Shown here in pieces: positions 9,528 to 18,977 of a DNA stretch of 64,000 nucleotides. This DNA is from an uncultured Methylocystaceae bacterium (GTDB lineage: Bacteria > Pseudomonadota > Alphaproteobacteria > Rhizobiales > Beijerinckiaceae): NCBI GenBank assembly GCA_903870245.1, contig CAIQCB010000004.1, positions 1 to 64,000 of the forward strand, read 5' to 3'. Position 1 is the first letter of the stretch. Every line of letters begins with the position of its first letter. The translations under genes and the position numbers were made by a program. The notes under the pieces were generated by a model that saw only the letters and a program-made list of their open reading frames with translations, did not search any database and was not told where the DNA came from.

Positions 9528-10453
9528 CAGGCGAGCGTCGCGCCGCGCGTCAGCGGCCGGCCACGCGCAAACTCCTCGAAGGCCATCTCGCCCTTGCCGG
9601 CGCGCTGCACGCGCAACAGGCGCAACGCGCCTGCGCCGCATGCGATCAACCCGGCGGCGTCAAGCGCAACGCCGGGCGCGCCGTCCCCGTCCTCGACGCG
9701 CGTGCGCAAGACCTTCACGCGCTCCACGCCGCGACCAAGATCGGCTTCGAAAAAGGCGCCGGGAAAGGGCGACAGCCCGCGTATTTGATTGTGCAACCCG
9801 ATCGCCGGGCCGCGCCAGTCGATATGGCCCTCGGCCTTGTCGATCTTTTGCGCGTAACAGGCGCCGGCGTCAGATTGCGGCGTGAAGACAAGTTCGTCGC
9901 GCGCAAGAAGATCGAGCGCCTGAGCCATTAATGGCCCGCCCTGCGCCGCCATTGAGTCATGCAATTCGCCGGCGGTCATGTCGGGAGGGATCGGGGTGCG
10001 CGCGGTCAGCGCAACGGGGCCGGTGTCGAGACCGGCGTCCATTTTCATCACCATCACGCCGGTTTCGCTATCGCCCGCCATGATCGCGCGCTGAATCGGC
10101 GCCGCGCCGCGCCAGCGCGGCAGCAGCGAGCCATGCAAATTCAGGCAGCCATATTTTGGGGCGTCGAGTATCGACTGCGGCAACAACAGACCATAGGCGG
10201 CGACGACGGCGACATCGGCGTTGAGCTCCGCGAAAGCCTGTTGCTCCTGGGCGTCGCGCAGTGTTTTGGGCGCGCGCACCGGCAGCCCAAGGCGCTCGGC
10301 GTAAAGATGGACGCTGGATTTTTTCTCCGAGAGGCCGCGCCCGGCGGGACGCGGGGGCTGGGTATATACGGCGACGACCTCATGGCCGCGCGCGACAATT
10401 TCCTTCAGCAACGCCGTCGCGAAGTCCGGCGTGCCCATGAATATAAGCCGCAA
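9527..10453 (-). CDS. fmt: Methionyl-tRNA formyltransferase
   Basis: 308 aa. Formylates initiator Met-tRNA with 10-formyl-tetrahydrofolate. N-terminal [12 protein letters not shown], the catalytic region [20 protein letters not shown] (about 105-124), [16 protein letters not shown], and the C-terminal tRNA-binding domain starting near residue 205 are all present. It follows def by 3 bp and overlaps truA by 4 bp, a standard alphaproteobacterial order. Confidence 0.98.
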   Translation of the reverse strand: MRLIFMGTPDFATALLKEIVARGHEVVAVYTQPPRPAGRGLSEKKSSVHLYAERLGLPVRAPKTLRDAQEQQAFAELNADVAVVAAYGLLLPQSILDAPKYGCLNLHGSLLPRWRGAAPIQRAIMAGDSETGVMVMKMDAGLDTGPVALTARTPIPPDMTAGELHDSMAAQGGPLMAQALDLLARDELVFTPQSDAGACYAQKIDKAEGHIDWRGPAIGLHNQIRGLSPFPGAFFEADLGRGVERVKVLRTRVEDGDGAPGVALDAAGLIACGAGALRLLRVQRAGKGEMAFEEFARGRPLTRGATLA

Positions 10454-10456
10454 GCG

Positions 10457-11017
10457 TCAGGCTCCGGCTTCTTCCGACGCCGGTTCGACGCGATTTTGCG
10501 CGGCGATCTCGTCGTAGCGCGCCACCTTGGTCAGCCGCTTGACGACGCGCTCGCGCTTGAGGCGCGACAGGTGGTCGATGAAGAGCCCGCCTTCGAGATG
10601 CTCCAGTTCATGCTGCACGACGGTGGCGAGCAATCCGTCAGCGTCGAATTCCTGGACGGCGCCGGCGCGATCAATATGCCGCACGCGCACGCGCGCAGAA
10701 CGTTTCACGTCGTCGTAATAATCCGGCACCGAGAGACAGCCCTCGTTGTAGACGCTCAACTCTTCGGAGGCCCAAACGACTTCGGGATTGATCAGGAACA
10801 GGGGGGCGCGCGCCTCTTCGGTCTTGCCGGTGTCAACGACGACAATGCGTTTGGGCACGGCGACCTGAATGGCCGCAAGACCGATGCCGGGCGCGTCGTA
10901 CATGGTCTCCAGCATGTCGTCGAGCAGCTTCAGAACCTCGGCGTCGACGCTGTCGACCAGCGTCGAGACCTTGCGCAACCTCGGATCGGGAACGGTGATG
11001 ATCGGCAGGATAGCCAT
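10457..11017 (-). CDS. def: Peptide deformylase
   Basis: 186 aa. Removes the N-formyl group from new proteins. The three motifs are present: GIGLAA (44-49), EGCLS (92-96, metal ligand Cys94) and HELEH (136-140, two metal His and the catalytic Glu). First gene of def-fmt-truA; the promoter should lie in the 208-bp divergent gap towards lemA. Confidence 0.98.
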   Translation of the reverse strand: MAILPIITVPDPRLRKVSTLVDSVDAEVLKLLDDMLETMYDAPGIGLAAIQVAVPKRIVVVDTGKTEEARAPLFLINPEVVWASEELSVYNEGCLSVPDYYDDVKRSARVRVRHIDRAGAVQEFDADGLLATVVQHELEHLEGGLFIDHLSRLKRERVVKRLTKVARYDEIAAQNRVEPASEEAGA

Positions 11018-11225
11018 GGCGTCGCTTCTGGATTTTAAAGGATTTTAGACGATTTCTCCGCCCGCAGGCGGCTTCTTCCCAAACCAAGAGATAAGACCGG
11101 GCGCCGCCGAGGTCAAATGCGACCGCCCTCGCTTTCGGGGCTTTGCCGGGGGCGGGAAATGCGTCTAGCATCCGGAAACAGGCGGCGGCCATCGCATCGC
11201 GCGCCGGAGGGCAGAGGAGAAACGC

Positions 11226-11783
11226 ATGGGATGGCTGGCGCTTTTGCTTGTGGCCGGCGGCGGCCTGTGGCTGGTCTCGACCTACAACGCCCTGGTGAGC
11301 CTGCGTCAGCGGGGCCGGCAGGCTTTCGCCGACATCGACGTTCAGCTCAAGCAGCGCCACGATCTTATTCCCAATCTGGTCGAGACGGTGAAAGGCTACG
11401 CCGCCCACGAGAAATCGACGCTGGACGAGGTGGTGCGGGCGCGCAACGCCGCCGTGGCGGCGCAGGGGCCGAACGCGCAGGGCGCCGCCGAGGGGGCGCT
11501 GGGCGCGGCACTGTCGCGGTTGATCGCGCTCTCCGAGGCCTACCCTGACCTCAAGGCTAACCAGAATTTCCAGCAGTTGCAGGGCGAGCTTGCCGATATT
11601 GAGAACAAGATCGCTGCGGCGCGACGATTTCTCAACAACACCGTCGCCGAATATAACGCCGCCATCGAAGGCGTGCCCGGCGTTCTGATCGCTAGCCGTT
11701 TCGGCTTCGAGCCGCTCGGCTATTTCGGCGTCGACGAGGCCGAAAGGAAAGCGATCGAAGCGCCCCCCGCAGTGAAATTCTAG
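11226..11783 (+). CDS. lemA: LemA family membrane protein
   Basis: 185 aa. One N-terminal membrane segment (residues 2-18) followed by the LemA helical domain: YNALVSLRQ, the RHDLIPNLVETVKGYA signature, and NNTVAEYNAAIEGVPG near the end. Biochemical role is not settled in the family; it is often paired, as here, with an HtpX-type protease 5 bp downstream, suggesting membrane-protein quality control. A ribosome site (GGAGAA) precedes the ATG. Confidence 0.95.
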   Translation: MGWLALLLVAGGGLWLVSTYNALVSLRQRGRQAFADIDVQLKQRHDLIPNLVETVKGYAAHEKSTLDEVVRARNAAVAAQGPNAQGAAEGALGAALSRLIALSEAYPDLKANQNFQQLQGELADIENKIAAARRFLNNTVAEYNAAIEGVPGVLIASRFGFEPLGYFGVDEAERKAIEAPPAVKF

Positions 11784-11788
11784 GGCCG

Positions 11789-12832
11789 ATGCTCCAAGCC
11801 TACGGTCTCTACTCGCATATTCGGGCGAACCGTCTACGCACGGTCTATCTGCTTGCGGGCTTCGTCGCCCTGCTGCTGGCGCTCATGTTCTCCGTCGCGC
11901 TGATGCTCGAGGCCGCGCAGGCGCCTGACGGCGCCGATTTTGTCTGGATCGCCGCGCAGGCCGCGCAAGACCTCAAAAACGGCTGGCCTGTCGGCGTCGC
12001 GGCGGCGGGCGTCTGGTTTGCCATCGCCTGGCTCTTTCATCAGCGAATGATCGCTTTCGCCACCGGCGCGCGCGCGGTGACGCGCACAGAGGCGCCACGT
12101 CTATATAATCTACTCGAAAATCTCTGCATCTCGCGCGGCGTTCCGATTCCGGCGTTGCAAATCATCGACAGCGATGCGCTGAACGCCTACGCCGCCGGCT
12201 TGCGCGAGGGCGATTACAAAATCGCCGTGACGCGCGGATTGGTCGCCGAACTCACCAACGCAGAGATCGAGGCCGTGCTCGCGCACGAACTGACCCACAT
12301 TCGCAACCGCGACACGCAACTGATGGTCGTCGCGGTGATCTTCGCCGGCGTTTTCGCCTTTGTCGCCGATCTCACGATCCGGCGCTGGAATTTTCCCTTC
12401 GGCTTCTCGCCCTACCGCGAGCCGCGCCGCGAGGATCGGCGCCGGGATGAAGGCGCCGGTTTGGCCATGATCGTCGCGCTGGCGGTCATCGCGCTAAGCT
12501 GGGGCGCCTCGATCCTGATCCGTTTCGCCATCTCCCGCGCCCGCGAATTTCTCGCAGACGCCGGCAGCGTCGAACTCACCAAAAATCCCGATGCGATGAT
12601 CTCCGCCCTGCGCAAGATCGAGGCGCATGGCGCGATCCCCGCCATGCCCTCGCGAATGCACGCTTTTTTTATCGAGAGCCCGGCGTTGCGGCCGGAAAGC
12701 GGCTGGCTCGCCTCGCACCCGAGCGTCGACGAGCGGGTGGCGGCGCTGATCGCCTACGCCGGCGGCCAGGATGTCGGCACAGGGACCAGCGATCACCCGC
12801 TGGGCCGGGCGTGGGGAGAGCGCACGAGCTGA
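11789..12832 (+). CDS. htpX: M48 family membrane metalloprotease, HtpX-like
   Basis: 347 aa. Four hydrophobic segments (about 20-45, 60-80, 170-190, 225-250) flank a zincin domain with AHELTHIRNRD (HExxH) and the third zinc ligand Glu in SRAREFLADAGSVEL. The family degrades misfolded inner-membrane proteins. It is longer than classical HtpX (about 290 aa), mainly through the two N-terminal helices. Cotranscribed with lemA. Its end is 3 bp from the convergent YheT-like gene, with no room for a terminator. Confidence 0.93.
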   Translation: MLQAYGLYSHIRANRLRTVYLLAGFVALLLALMFSVALMLEAAQAPDGADFVWIAAQAAQDLKNGWPVGVAAAGVWFAIAWLFHQRMIAFATGARAVTRTEAPRLYNLLENLCISRGVPIPALQIIDSDALNAYAAGLREGDYKIAVTRGLVAELTNAEIEAVLAHELTHIRNRDTQLMVVAVIFAGVFAFVADLTIRRWNFPFGFSPYREPRREDRRRDEGAGLAMIVALAVIALSWGASILIRFAISRAREFLADAGSVELTKNPDAMISALRKIEAHGAIPAMPSRMHAFFIESPALRPESGWLASHPSVDERVAALIAYAGGQDVGTGTSDHPLGRAWGERTS

Positions 12833-12835
12833 GGT

Positions 12836-13813
12836 CTACAAGCCCTGCGCCTTCAGCCAGTCGACGATCATCCGGTCATGCCAGGGAACGACGCTGGCGA
12901 CATCGTGAAAACCCAGATGACCGCCTCTATCGGTGAGGAGCAGCGTGATCGCCGGCGTTTCGCGCCAGTCGACGTCCCGATAGCATGAGGCCGGTATCCA
13001 CGGATCGTCTGTTGAATGGACGATCAATGTGGGCGCGCGGATCGCGTTCAGAAAACGTCCCGAGGCGTTTTGAGCATAATAATCATTGGCGTCTTGAAAC
13101 CCGAAGCGCGGCGCGACGAAGCCGTCGTCAAAGTCGTAGATGCTGCGCGCGGTTTCGATCCTCGCCCTCTCGCTCGCCGACAGTTCGGCGTTCGGCGCCA
13201 GCGCCTCGGTCTTCAGGCCATTGAGGATGTGGCGATGATAGAGATAGTTGCGCGGCTTCATCATTTGCCGGCAAGTCGCGGCAAGATCGAGCGGCGGCGA
13301 GACGGCGACGCCAGCCAGCGGCGGCGCGTCGTCCCGGCGTTCGCCCAGGAACTTCAAAACAAGATTGCCGCCCAGCGAATGGCCGACAAGGATCAATCCG
13401 TTGGTTTTGAGCGCATCGGGAATCGATTGCAAAGCGTCTGCAAGATCCCGGGTTTTTCCGGCGTGATAGAAACCGCGCGCCGTCGGTCGCGAGGGCGTCG
13501 CGCCGCACAGGTTCAGCCGCATAACCGGCCATCCCTGCGCAACGAAATGGCGCGTCGCCGCAACAACGGTTTCGCTGTGTTGCGAACCGGTCAGTCCGTG
13601 AACGAGAACAATCAGGGGCCTTGACGCGCCGCCGACAGGCCGATCGAGCCGCGCCGCCAAACGATCGCCGTCGCGCAAGGCCAAAAGCAGCGTCTCGCCG
13701 TCGGGAAGATCCTGCGCTGGCCCGAGCAAAAAATTGCGCAGGGTTTGCAAATCGGCGCCAAGCCATGGCGGCCGTTGCCTGAACGCCGGGCAACGAACTT
13801 GACCGTCGATCAT
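12836..13813 (-). CDS. YheT-like alpha/beta hydrolase (COG0429)
   Basis: 325 aa. Alpha/beta hydrolase with oxyanion segment LVHGLTGSQHS (70-80), nucleophile Ser146 in GHSLGG (144-149), DDPWIP for the acid and GGHLGF for the histidine. N-terminal PPWLGADLQTL is typical of the YheT/UPF0017 group, thought to be esterases of unknown substrate. The ATG at 13813 overlaps the stop of the upstream esterase as ATGA; the longer upstream frame only shadows that gene. Last gene of the argH operon. Confidence 0.92.
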   Translation of the reverse strand: MIDGQVRCPAFRQRPPWLGADLQTLRNFLLGPAQDLPDGETLLLALRDGDRLAARLDRPVGGASRPLIVLVHGLTGSQHSETVVAATRHFVAQGWPVMRLNLCGATPSRPTARGFYHAGKTRDLADALQSIPDALKTNGLILVGHSLGGNLVLKFLGERRDDAPPLAGVAVSPPLDLAATCRQMMKPRNYLYHRHILNGLKTEALAPNAELSASERARIETARSIYDFDDGFVAPRFGFQDANDYYAQNASGRFLNAIRAPTLIVHSTDDPWIPASCYRDVDWRETPAITLLLTDRGGHLGFHDVASVVPWHDRMIVDWLKAQGL

Positions 13814-14685
13814 GATGTTGGGGCCGCCCCGAGCTTTTCTTTCAGAAAGTCGATAGCCTTCAGTCTGGATTCCATCGCCTCCGGCATGAAGGGCATCAAC
13901 TGCCAGCCATGCGGCACATCGGGCCAGAGTTCGAGATGCGCTTCGACGCCGGCGGCGCGCGCGCGTTCGACGAGACGCGTCGAGTCGTCCAGCAAGGCCT
14001 CGTCCACGCCAACGTGAACCAGAAGCGGCGGCAGACCGGCAAGGTCGCCATACAGCGGCGAGGCGAGCGGATCGCGGGCGCTCGATGTTCCCAACATTGC
14101 CCGGCCGCCGATCAGAATCGTCTTGCGCATGAAGAGAGCGTCGCAGTCTTCGTTGGTTCGCGTCGAGGCTCCTGTCGCCGCAAGATCGGTCCATGGCGAA
14201 AATAACGCCGCCGCCGAGGGCAAGGGCAACCCTGCCGCGCGGAGCCGTAGCATGAGAGACAGGGCAAGCCCGCCGCCGGCCGAATCGCCCGCGAGCAAAA
14301 TTGGCCCACGGGCGGCGTCCAGCAAGGACTGGTAAGCGATGAAAGCGTCGTCCAGCGCCGCCGGAAACACATTCTCGGGCGAAAGTCGGTACGACGGCAT
14401 GAACACATCGAACCCGGCGGCGGCGAAAGGACCGGCGGCGAAGCGAAATTGTCGTGGCGCGCCGACGAGATAGCCGCCGCCATGCAGGAAAAACAATGTC
14501 GCCATCGCTATGCCCGATGCGGGCGTCCAGTCGGCGGGGAGGCGCGGCGCGAAAGGCGCAGGCCGACCCTTGTTGAGCAGACGCGTCGCCGGCTGAATCA
14601 GTTTCGCCGCGCGGATCAGCGTTGGCAGGCGGGGTTTTACGAAACGACGCAGAAATTGCGAGGTTCGCCGCGCGGCCTCGCTCAT
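13810..14685 (-). CDS. Alpha/beta hydrolase, hormone-sensitive-lipase type esterase
   Basis: 291 aa. HSL-family esterase: oxyanion-hole HGGG (68-71), nucleophile Ser135 in GDSAGGG (133-139), DPLASPLYGDL, Asp in HVGVDEALLDD and the C-terminal His in VPHGWQLM. It overlaps its upstream and downstream genes by 4 bp each (ATGA). Natural substrate unknown. Confidence 0.93.
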   Translation of the reverse strand: MSEAARRTSQFLRRFVKPRLPTLIRAAKLIQPATRLLNKGRPAPFAPRLPADWTPASGIAMATLFFLHGGGYLVGAPRQFRFAAGPFAAAGFDVFMPSYRLSPENVFPAALDDAFIAYQSLLDAARGPILLAGDSAGGGLALSLMLRLRAAGLPLPSAAALFSPWTDLAATGASTRTNEDCDALFMRKTILIGGRAMLGTSSARDPLASPLYGDLAGLPPLLVHVGVDEALLDDSTRLVERARAAGVEAHLELWPDVPHGWQLMPFMPEAMESRLKAIDFLKEKLGAAPTS

Positions 14686-15746
14686 TTCTTCGCCGGCGGT
14701 TGCAAGGGCCGGGGCGCCGTCGCCGGATTGTCGAACGCCGATGAATCAAGCGTCGCGGGCTTGGCGGCGGCGGATGCGGGCGCGGGGGCCGTCGGCGCTT
14801 GCGGCGCCGGTTTCTTTTCGACGGAGATATTGTTCAGATAATCAAGCGAGGGATCTTTCAATCCGGCGTCATTGGCGCGGTCGCGCCATTCACGCGCTTC
14901 CTGCGGATTGACCTCGACGCCGAGTCCGTCGGCGTAAATATGCGCCAGACGATTTTGCGCAACCGGATTGTCCTGCGCCGCCGCCTTGCGTAACAGCGCA
15001 ATGGCGCTTGCGCGATCCCGCTCCATACCGACGCCGTTGAATAACATGATCGCATATTCGACCTGGCCGGCCGGCAGATCGCGTTCGGCGGCGCGACGAT
15101 AATATTCGCCGGCCTGACGCATGTCTTTTTCGACACCTTTGCCGTTTTTATACAGGACGGCGAGGGCGTAACTGGCGTCGGCGTCGCCTGCATCCGAAGC
15201 GCGTTTGAAATAGGCCGCGGCTTTGGCGAAATCGGAGGGCTTGCCCTGATTTTCGAGCGCCATCTCGCCGAGAAGATGCAGGGCGGCGCCGTAATTATTC
15301 GCCGCCGCCTTTTCGAGATAGGCGCGCGCGCGCGCACGGTCCGTCGCGCCGCCCGTTCCCTGCAACAACGCCGCGCCATAGAGATAGGCTGAGGAATCGG
15401 AGCCCGCGTCGGCGGCGCGACGAAACCAATCCATCGCCACCCTAGCGTCGCGCGCAACCCCAGCCCCTTCGAGGTAGAGTTGACCGATCAGCCCCATGGC
15501 CGCAGCGTCCCCGGGATTATTGGCCAGACGCTTTTTCGCCTCGCTCATCGCGGTTTTGTAATCCTGACGCTGATAGGCGCCATAGGCGAGATCGGGCGCC
15601 GGCGCGATGGCGCTTGTCGGCGACGCGGCAGCGGGCGCAGGTTTCGCTGCTGGCGCGGCGAAAGCGCCTGTTGATCCGATCGGCCCGGCGGCCAGCGCTG
15701 CGGCGAGGGCGGCGGCGAAGGGAGCAGCTTGAAGCGTCCGGTTCAT
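14682..15746 (-). CDS. Exported Sel1-repeat protein
   Basis: 354 aa. Signal peptide and Ala/Pro-rich linker (1-50), then six or seven Sel1-like repeats of about 36 residues (for example AMDWFRRAADAGSDSSAYLYGAALLQG, YFKRASDAGDADASYALAVLYKNGKGVEKD), then a disordered Pro/Ala tail. Sel1 repeats bind other proteins. It overlaps the ThiE-like gene and the esterase by 4 bp each (ATGA). Why such a scaffold is coupled to arginine biosynthesis is not clear from sequence. Confidence 0.9.
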   Translation of the reverse strand: MNRTLQAAPFAAALAAALAAGPIGSTGAFAAPAAKPAPAAASPTSAIAPAPDLAYGAYQRQDYKTAMSEAKKRLANNPGDAAAMGLIGQLYLEGAGVARDARVAMDWFRRAADAGSDSSAYLYGAALLQGTGGATDRARARAYLEKAAANNYGAALHLLGEMALENQGKPSDFAKAAAYFKRASDAGDADASYALAVLYKNGKGVEKDMRQAGEYYRRAAERDLPAGQVEYAIMLFNGVGMERDRASAIALLRKAAAQDNPVAQNRLAHIYADGLGVEVNPQEAREWRDRANDAGLKDPSLDYLNNISVEKKPAPQAPTAPAPASAAAKPATLDSSAFDNPATAPRPLQPPAKK

Positions 15747-16354
15747 TTTTGCACACCCTCAAGCGCCCGCAGCGCCTCGACAACGGCGACGTCAGGTCCG
15801 CGCGGATCATCCCAGACGGCGCGGTCGATCATAATAAAATCCGCGCCGGCGCGGGCCAGCGGGGCGATATCGGCAAGCGTGTCCGCGCGCGCCACCGAGG
15901 GCGTATTGAACAGCTCCGACCACCAGCCGACGCGATCAAGCAGCAAGGCCGGTTCGTGCGGCGCGAGCAGCACATAATCGACGCCCGCTTCGCCGGCGCG
16001 CATGGCCTCGTCGCGCGTCGCAAGATCCCCGGCGCCGACAATATAACGAGGCGACAATTTTTTTACCGCATCAAACAGATCGTCGTCGGAGCCATGCACA
16101 TGCGCGCCATCGGCGCCGGCCCGCAAGGCGACGGAGACGTCGCCGTCAACCAGAACCGCGACGCCGCGGGCCTGCGCGATGGGCGCCAGCGACCGCACAA
16201 TGGCTTCACGGCTGCGCGAATCCTCGACGGAGAAACGGATCAGCAGGCTGGCGACATCGCCCGCCGACAGGGCGCTGGCGAGCAGCGGCGCGAAGTCGCG
16301 GGAGTCGCCGAGCGCCGGCGTGGCGAGATAAAGGCGCGCCGCATTTTCGCTCAT
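15743..16354 (-). CDS. ThiE/TenI-like TIM-barrel protein, divergent
   Basis: 203 aa, thiamine-phosphate-synthase fold. Order of elements fits ThiE (LYLATPALGD; VAVLVDGDVSVALRAGADGAHVHG; IVGAGDLATRDEAMRAGEAGVDYVLLAP). However, the ThiE motif normally reading 'NDR..A...GADGVHLGQ.D' is altered here (LVDGDVSVALRAGADGAHVHGSDDD), so the key Arg and Gln are missing. It may be a paralog with another substrate. It lies 7 bp after argH and overlaps the Sel1 gene by 4 bp. No thiamine riboswitch is seen. Confidence 0.8.
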   Translation of the reverse strand: MSENAARLYLATPALGDSRDFAPLLASALSAGDVASLLIRFSVEDSRSREAIVRSLAPIAQARGVAVLVDGDVSVALRAGADGAHVHGSDDDLFDAVKKLSPRYIVGAGDLATRDEAMRAGEAGVDYVLLAPHEPALLLDRVGWWSELFNTPSVARADTLADIAPLARAGADFIMIDRAVWDDPRGPDVAVVEALRALEGVQK

Positions 16355-16361
16355 GACCGCA

Positions 16362-17750
16362 TCACCGCGTCGCCTTCAGACAATCCAGCCAGGATTGCGC
16401 CGCCTTGCGCACATTCTCCGGCGCTGCGCCGCCATAGCTGACGCGGCTTGCGACCGAGTTCTCGACCCCAAGCACCCCGAAGACTTCTTCCGTGATGCGC
16501 GGTTCGACGCTGTGGAGATCGGCCAGCGTCAGCGACTCCAGTCCAACGCCGCGCGACTCCGCCAGCGCTACGACGCGGCCGGTGACATGATGGGCGTCGC
16601 GAAAGGGCATGTTGAGACGTCGCACAAGCCAGTCGGCGAGATCGGTCGCCGTCGCATAGCCGGCGCCAGCGGCGTTTTTCATCCGGTCGCGATTGACCTT
16701 CATATCTCGCGCCATGCCGGAGATAGCGGCGACGCACAGCGCCAGATTGTCGAGCGAGTCGAACGCGCCTTCCTTGTCTTCCTGCATGTCTTTCGAATAG
16801 GCGAGGGGCAATCCCTTCATCACGATCAGCAACGCCGTCAGCGCGCCGATAATGCGGCCGCTCTTGCCGCGCACCAGTTCCGCCGCGTCGGGATTTCGCT
16901 TCTGCGGCATGATCGACGAGCCGGTGGTGAATTTGTCGCTCAACGAAATGAAGGCGAATTGCGGCGTCGTCCACAACACGATTTCCTCGGCGAACCGCGA
17001 CAGATGCGTTGCGCAGATCGCCGCCGCCGACAGGGTTTCGAGCACGAAATCGCGATCAGAGACACTGTCAAGCGAATTGGCGGTCGGCCGGTCGAAATCC
17101 AGCGCGCGCGCCGTCATGTGACGATCGATCGGAAACGAGGTGCCGGCGAGCGCCGCCGCGCCGAGCGGGCATTCGTTGCCGCGCTTGCGCGCATCCTGCA
17201 AACGCCCGCGGTCCCTGCCAATCATCTCGACATAGGCAAGCAAGTGATGACCAAACGTCACCGGCTGGGCCGATTGCAAATGCGTGAAGCCCGGCATGAC
17301 GCTTCCCGCTTCCGCGAGAGCGCGTTCCGCCAGCGCCTGTTGCAAATCGGCGAGCTGGGCGTCGAGCGCGTCGATGGCGTCGCGAATGTAGAGGCGGAAA
17401 TCCGTCGCCACCTGATCGTTGCGCGACCGCGCCGTGTGCAGGCGGCCGGCGGCGGGGCCTATGAGCGCAGCGAGACGCGTCTCGACATTCATGTGAATGT
17501 CTTCGTAGTCGCGCGAAAAGACAAAAGCGCCGCTATCGATCTCGGCCTTGATTTGTGTGAGTCCCCGGACGATTTCTCCGGCATCGTCGCTTGAGACGAT
17601 TCCCCGCGCCGCCAGCATCTCGACATGCGCCAGCGAACCGCGAATGTCCTGGGGGCCAAGACGCTTGTCGAAATCGATCGATACGTTAATTGCTTCAAGT
17701 ACGGCGTCGGTTGCGCTTTGAAAACGCCCGCCCCATATTTTACTTGTCAT
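16362..17750 (-). CDS. argH: Argininosuccinate lyase
   Basis: 462 aa. Cleaves argininosuccinate to arginine and fumarate. Superfamily signature [12 protein letters not shown] (277-288), [12 protein letters not shown] (106-117) and [16 protein letters not shown] (154-169) are intact. First gene of a five-gene minus-strand operon in which the following genes are coupled by overlaps. Divergent from the TlpA-like gene with only 23 bp between start codons, so the promoters must overlap coding sequence or each other. Confidence 0.98.
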   Translation of the reverse strand: MTSKIWGGRFQSATDAVLEAINVSIDFDKRLGPQDIRGSLAHVEMLAARGIVSSDDAGEIVRGLTQIKAEIDSGAFVFSRDYEDIHMNVETRLAALIGPAAGRLHTARSRNDQVATDFRLYIRDAIDALDAQLADLQQALAERALAEAGSVMPGFTHLQSAQPVTFGHHLLAYVEMIGRDRGRLQDARKRGNECPLGAAALAGTSFPIDRHMTARALDFDRPTANSLDSVSDRDFVLETLSAAAICATHLSRFAEEIVLWTTPQFAFISLSDKFTTGSSIMPQKRNPDAAELVRGKSGRIIGALTALLIVMKGLPLAYSKDMQEDKEGAFDSLDNLALCVAAISGMARDMKVNRDRMKNAAGAGYATATDLADWLVRRLNMPFRDAHHVTGRVVALAESRGVGLESLTLADLHSVEPRITEEVFGVLGVENSVASRVSYGGAAPENVRKAAQSWLDCLKATR

Positions 17751-17773
17751 TTATACCCCGGAGCCTGCGCCCG

Positions 17774-18433
17774 ATGATTATGCCGTTCTCCGCTCTGCGA
17801 CGCTACGCGACGCTCGCGCTCGCAACAGCAATGGGCGCGGTTCTATACTTGGGCGGCCCGACCGGCAAGAAAGACGCGGCCAGCGCCGCCGACGGCCCCT
17901 CCTGCGTGGCGGCGGGCAAGATCGCGGCGGCGGTTGGTCCGCTGGCCGGAGGCGACCTCGCCGCCCTGTCCATCGCCAAAAAGCCCACGGACGTCGGCGA
18001 CTTCGCCTTCATTGACCCTACCGGACAGCCGGTGAAACTCTCCGGCTTTCGCGGCAAGACCGTTTTACTGAACCTTTGGGCGACATGGTGCGTGCCCTGT
18101 CGCGGCGAAATGCCGGAACTCGACAAGCTTCAGGCCGAGTTCGGATCGGACAAATTCGAGGTCGTCGCTGTCAATATCGACACGGCGCGCCCCGAGCGAC
18201 CCAAAGCGGTGTTTCAGGAGTTGGGCCTCAAGTCGCTCAAGCTATACGCCGACCCGAGCGCAAATATTTTTTATGAGATGAAGCAGTCGGGCAAGGCGCT
18301 GGGACTTCCTCTGACGCTCCTGATCGACTCTGAGGGCTGCCAGATCGGCCTGATCAACGGACCCGCCGCCTGGCATTCGGACGCCGCCCGCGCACTGATC
18401 GCCGGGGCTCTCGCCGCCGCTTCGGCTCAATAG
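17774..18433 (+). CDS. tlpA: TlpA-type thiol:disulfide oxidoreductase
   Basis: 219 aa. N-terminal membrane anchor (7-28), then a thioredoxin fold with the CxxC motif at Cys106-Cys109 ([15 protein letters not shown]). Proteins of this type work in the periplasm as reductants, often for cytochrome c or cytochrome oxidase maturation. An extra Cys at 44 (PSCVAAGK) and Cys in SEGCQIG may pair. The start at 17774 (ATG ATT ATG) is preferred; a longer frame would run 60 bp into argH. Confidence 0.92.
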   Translation: MIMPFSALRRYATLALATAMGAVLYLGGPTGKKDAASAADGPSCVAAGKIAAAVGPLAGGDLAALSIAKKPTDVGDFAFIDPTGQPVKLSGFRGKTVLLNLWATWCVPCRGEMPELDKLQAEFGSDKFEVVAVNIDTARPERPKAVFQELGLKSLKLYADPSANIFYEMKQSGKALGLPLTLLIDSEGCQIGLINGPAAWHSDAARALIAGALAAASAQ

Positions 18434-18444
18434 CCAGCCACTCG

Positions 18445-18496
18445 CAAGGATTATCACCAAGGATTATCGCCAAGGATTATCGCCAAGGATTATCAC
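18445..18496 (+). repeat. Four tandem 13-bp repeats carrying Shine-Dalgarno motifs
   Basis: Unit CAAGGATTATC(A/G)C repeated four times without gaps: units 1 and 4 end in AC, units 2 and 3 in GC. Each holds AAGGA; the last copy places AAGGA 8 nt before the ATG of the GlcG-like gene. The array fills most of the 64 bp between the TlpA-like gene and glcG. Copy-number change by slippage would alter leader length but not the final ribosome site. Confidence 0.95.
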
Positions 18497-18497
18497 C

Positions 18498-18932
18498 ATG
18501 CATGTATCCATCGCCGACGCTGAAAAAGCCATCGCCGCCGCCCGCAAAAAAGCGGTGAAGCTCAAGACCCAGATGTGCATCGCGGTCGTTGACTCCGGCG
18601 GCGTGCTGAAAGCCTTTCATCGCATGGACGATGCGTGGGTCGGCAGCATCGACATCGCCATCAAGAAAGCCAAGACCGCCGTTTTCTTTGGCATGCCGAC
18701 CGGCGAGATCGGCAAGCTCTCGCAACCGGGCGGGCCGCTTTACGGTATCGAAAACTCTAACGACGGTCTCATCACCTTCCCCGGTGGACTGCCTATCGTC
18801 GATGCAGAGGGCGTTTTGATTGGCGCCATCGGGGTGAGCGGCTCTTCGGTGGAAAACGACCACGCCGTGGCGCAGGAGGGAGTTGCGCCGATCGGCGCTT
18901 GCGACCTGCCGCAACATCCCTGGCGCACCTGA
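18498..18932 (+). CDS. GlcG/HbpS family protein (heme-binding-like, DUF336)
   Basis: 144 aa, no signal peptide. Typical GlcG features: [17 protein letters not shown], the strand [51 protein letters not shown] and DHAVAQEGV. Family members bind heme or cobalamin or accompany glycolate and alcohol oxidation; the exact role is usually unknown. Probably cotranscribed with the TlpA-like gene. Its ribosome site comes from the last unit of the 13-bp repeat array. Confidence 0.9.
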   Translation: MHVSIADAEKAIAAARKKAVKLKTQMCIAVVDSGGVLKAFHRMDDAWVGSIDIAIKKAKTAVFFGMPTGEIGKLSQPGGPLYGIENSNDGLITFPGGLPIVDAEGVLIGAIGVSGSSVENDHAVAQEGVAPIGACDLPQHPWRT

Positions 18933-18977
18933 ACCTCCAGTTTGCGCCGGAAACGCGCTACCAAGCCGTCTGGCGCG

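Noticed and set aside
18445-18496. Short CRISPR-like array
   Set aside because: The repeats are 13 bp and directly joined with no spacers, so it is a simple tandem repeat.
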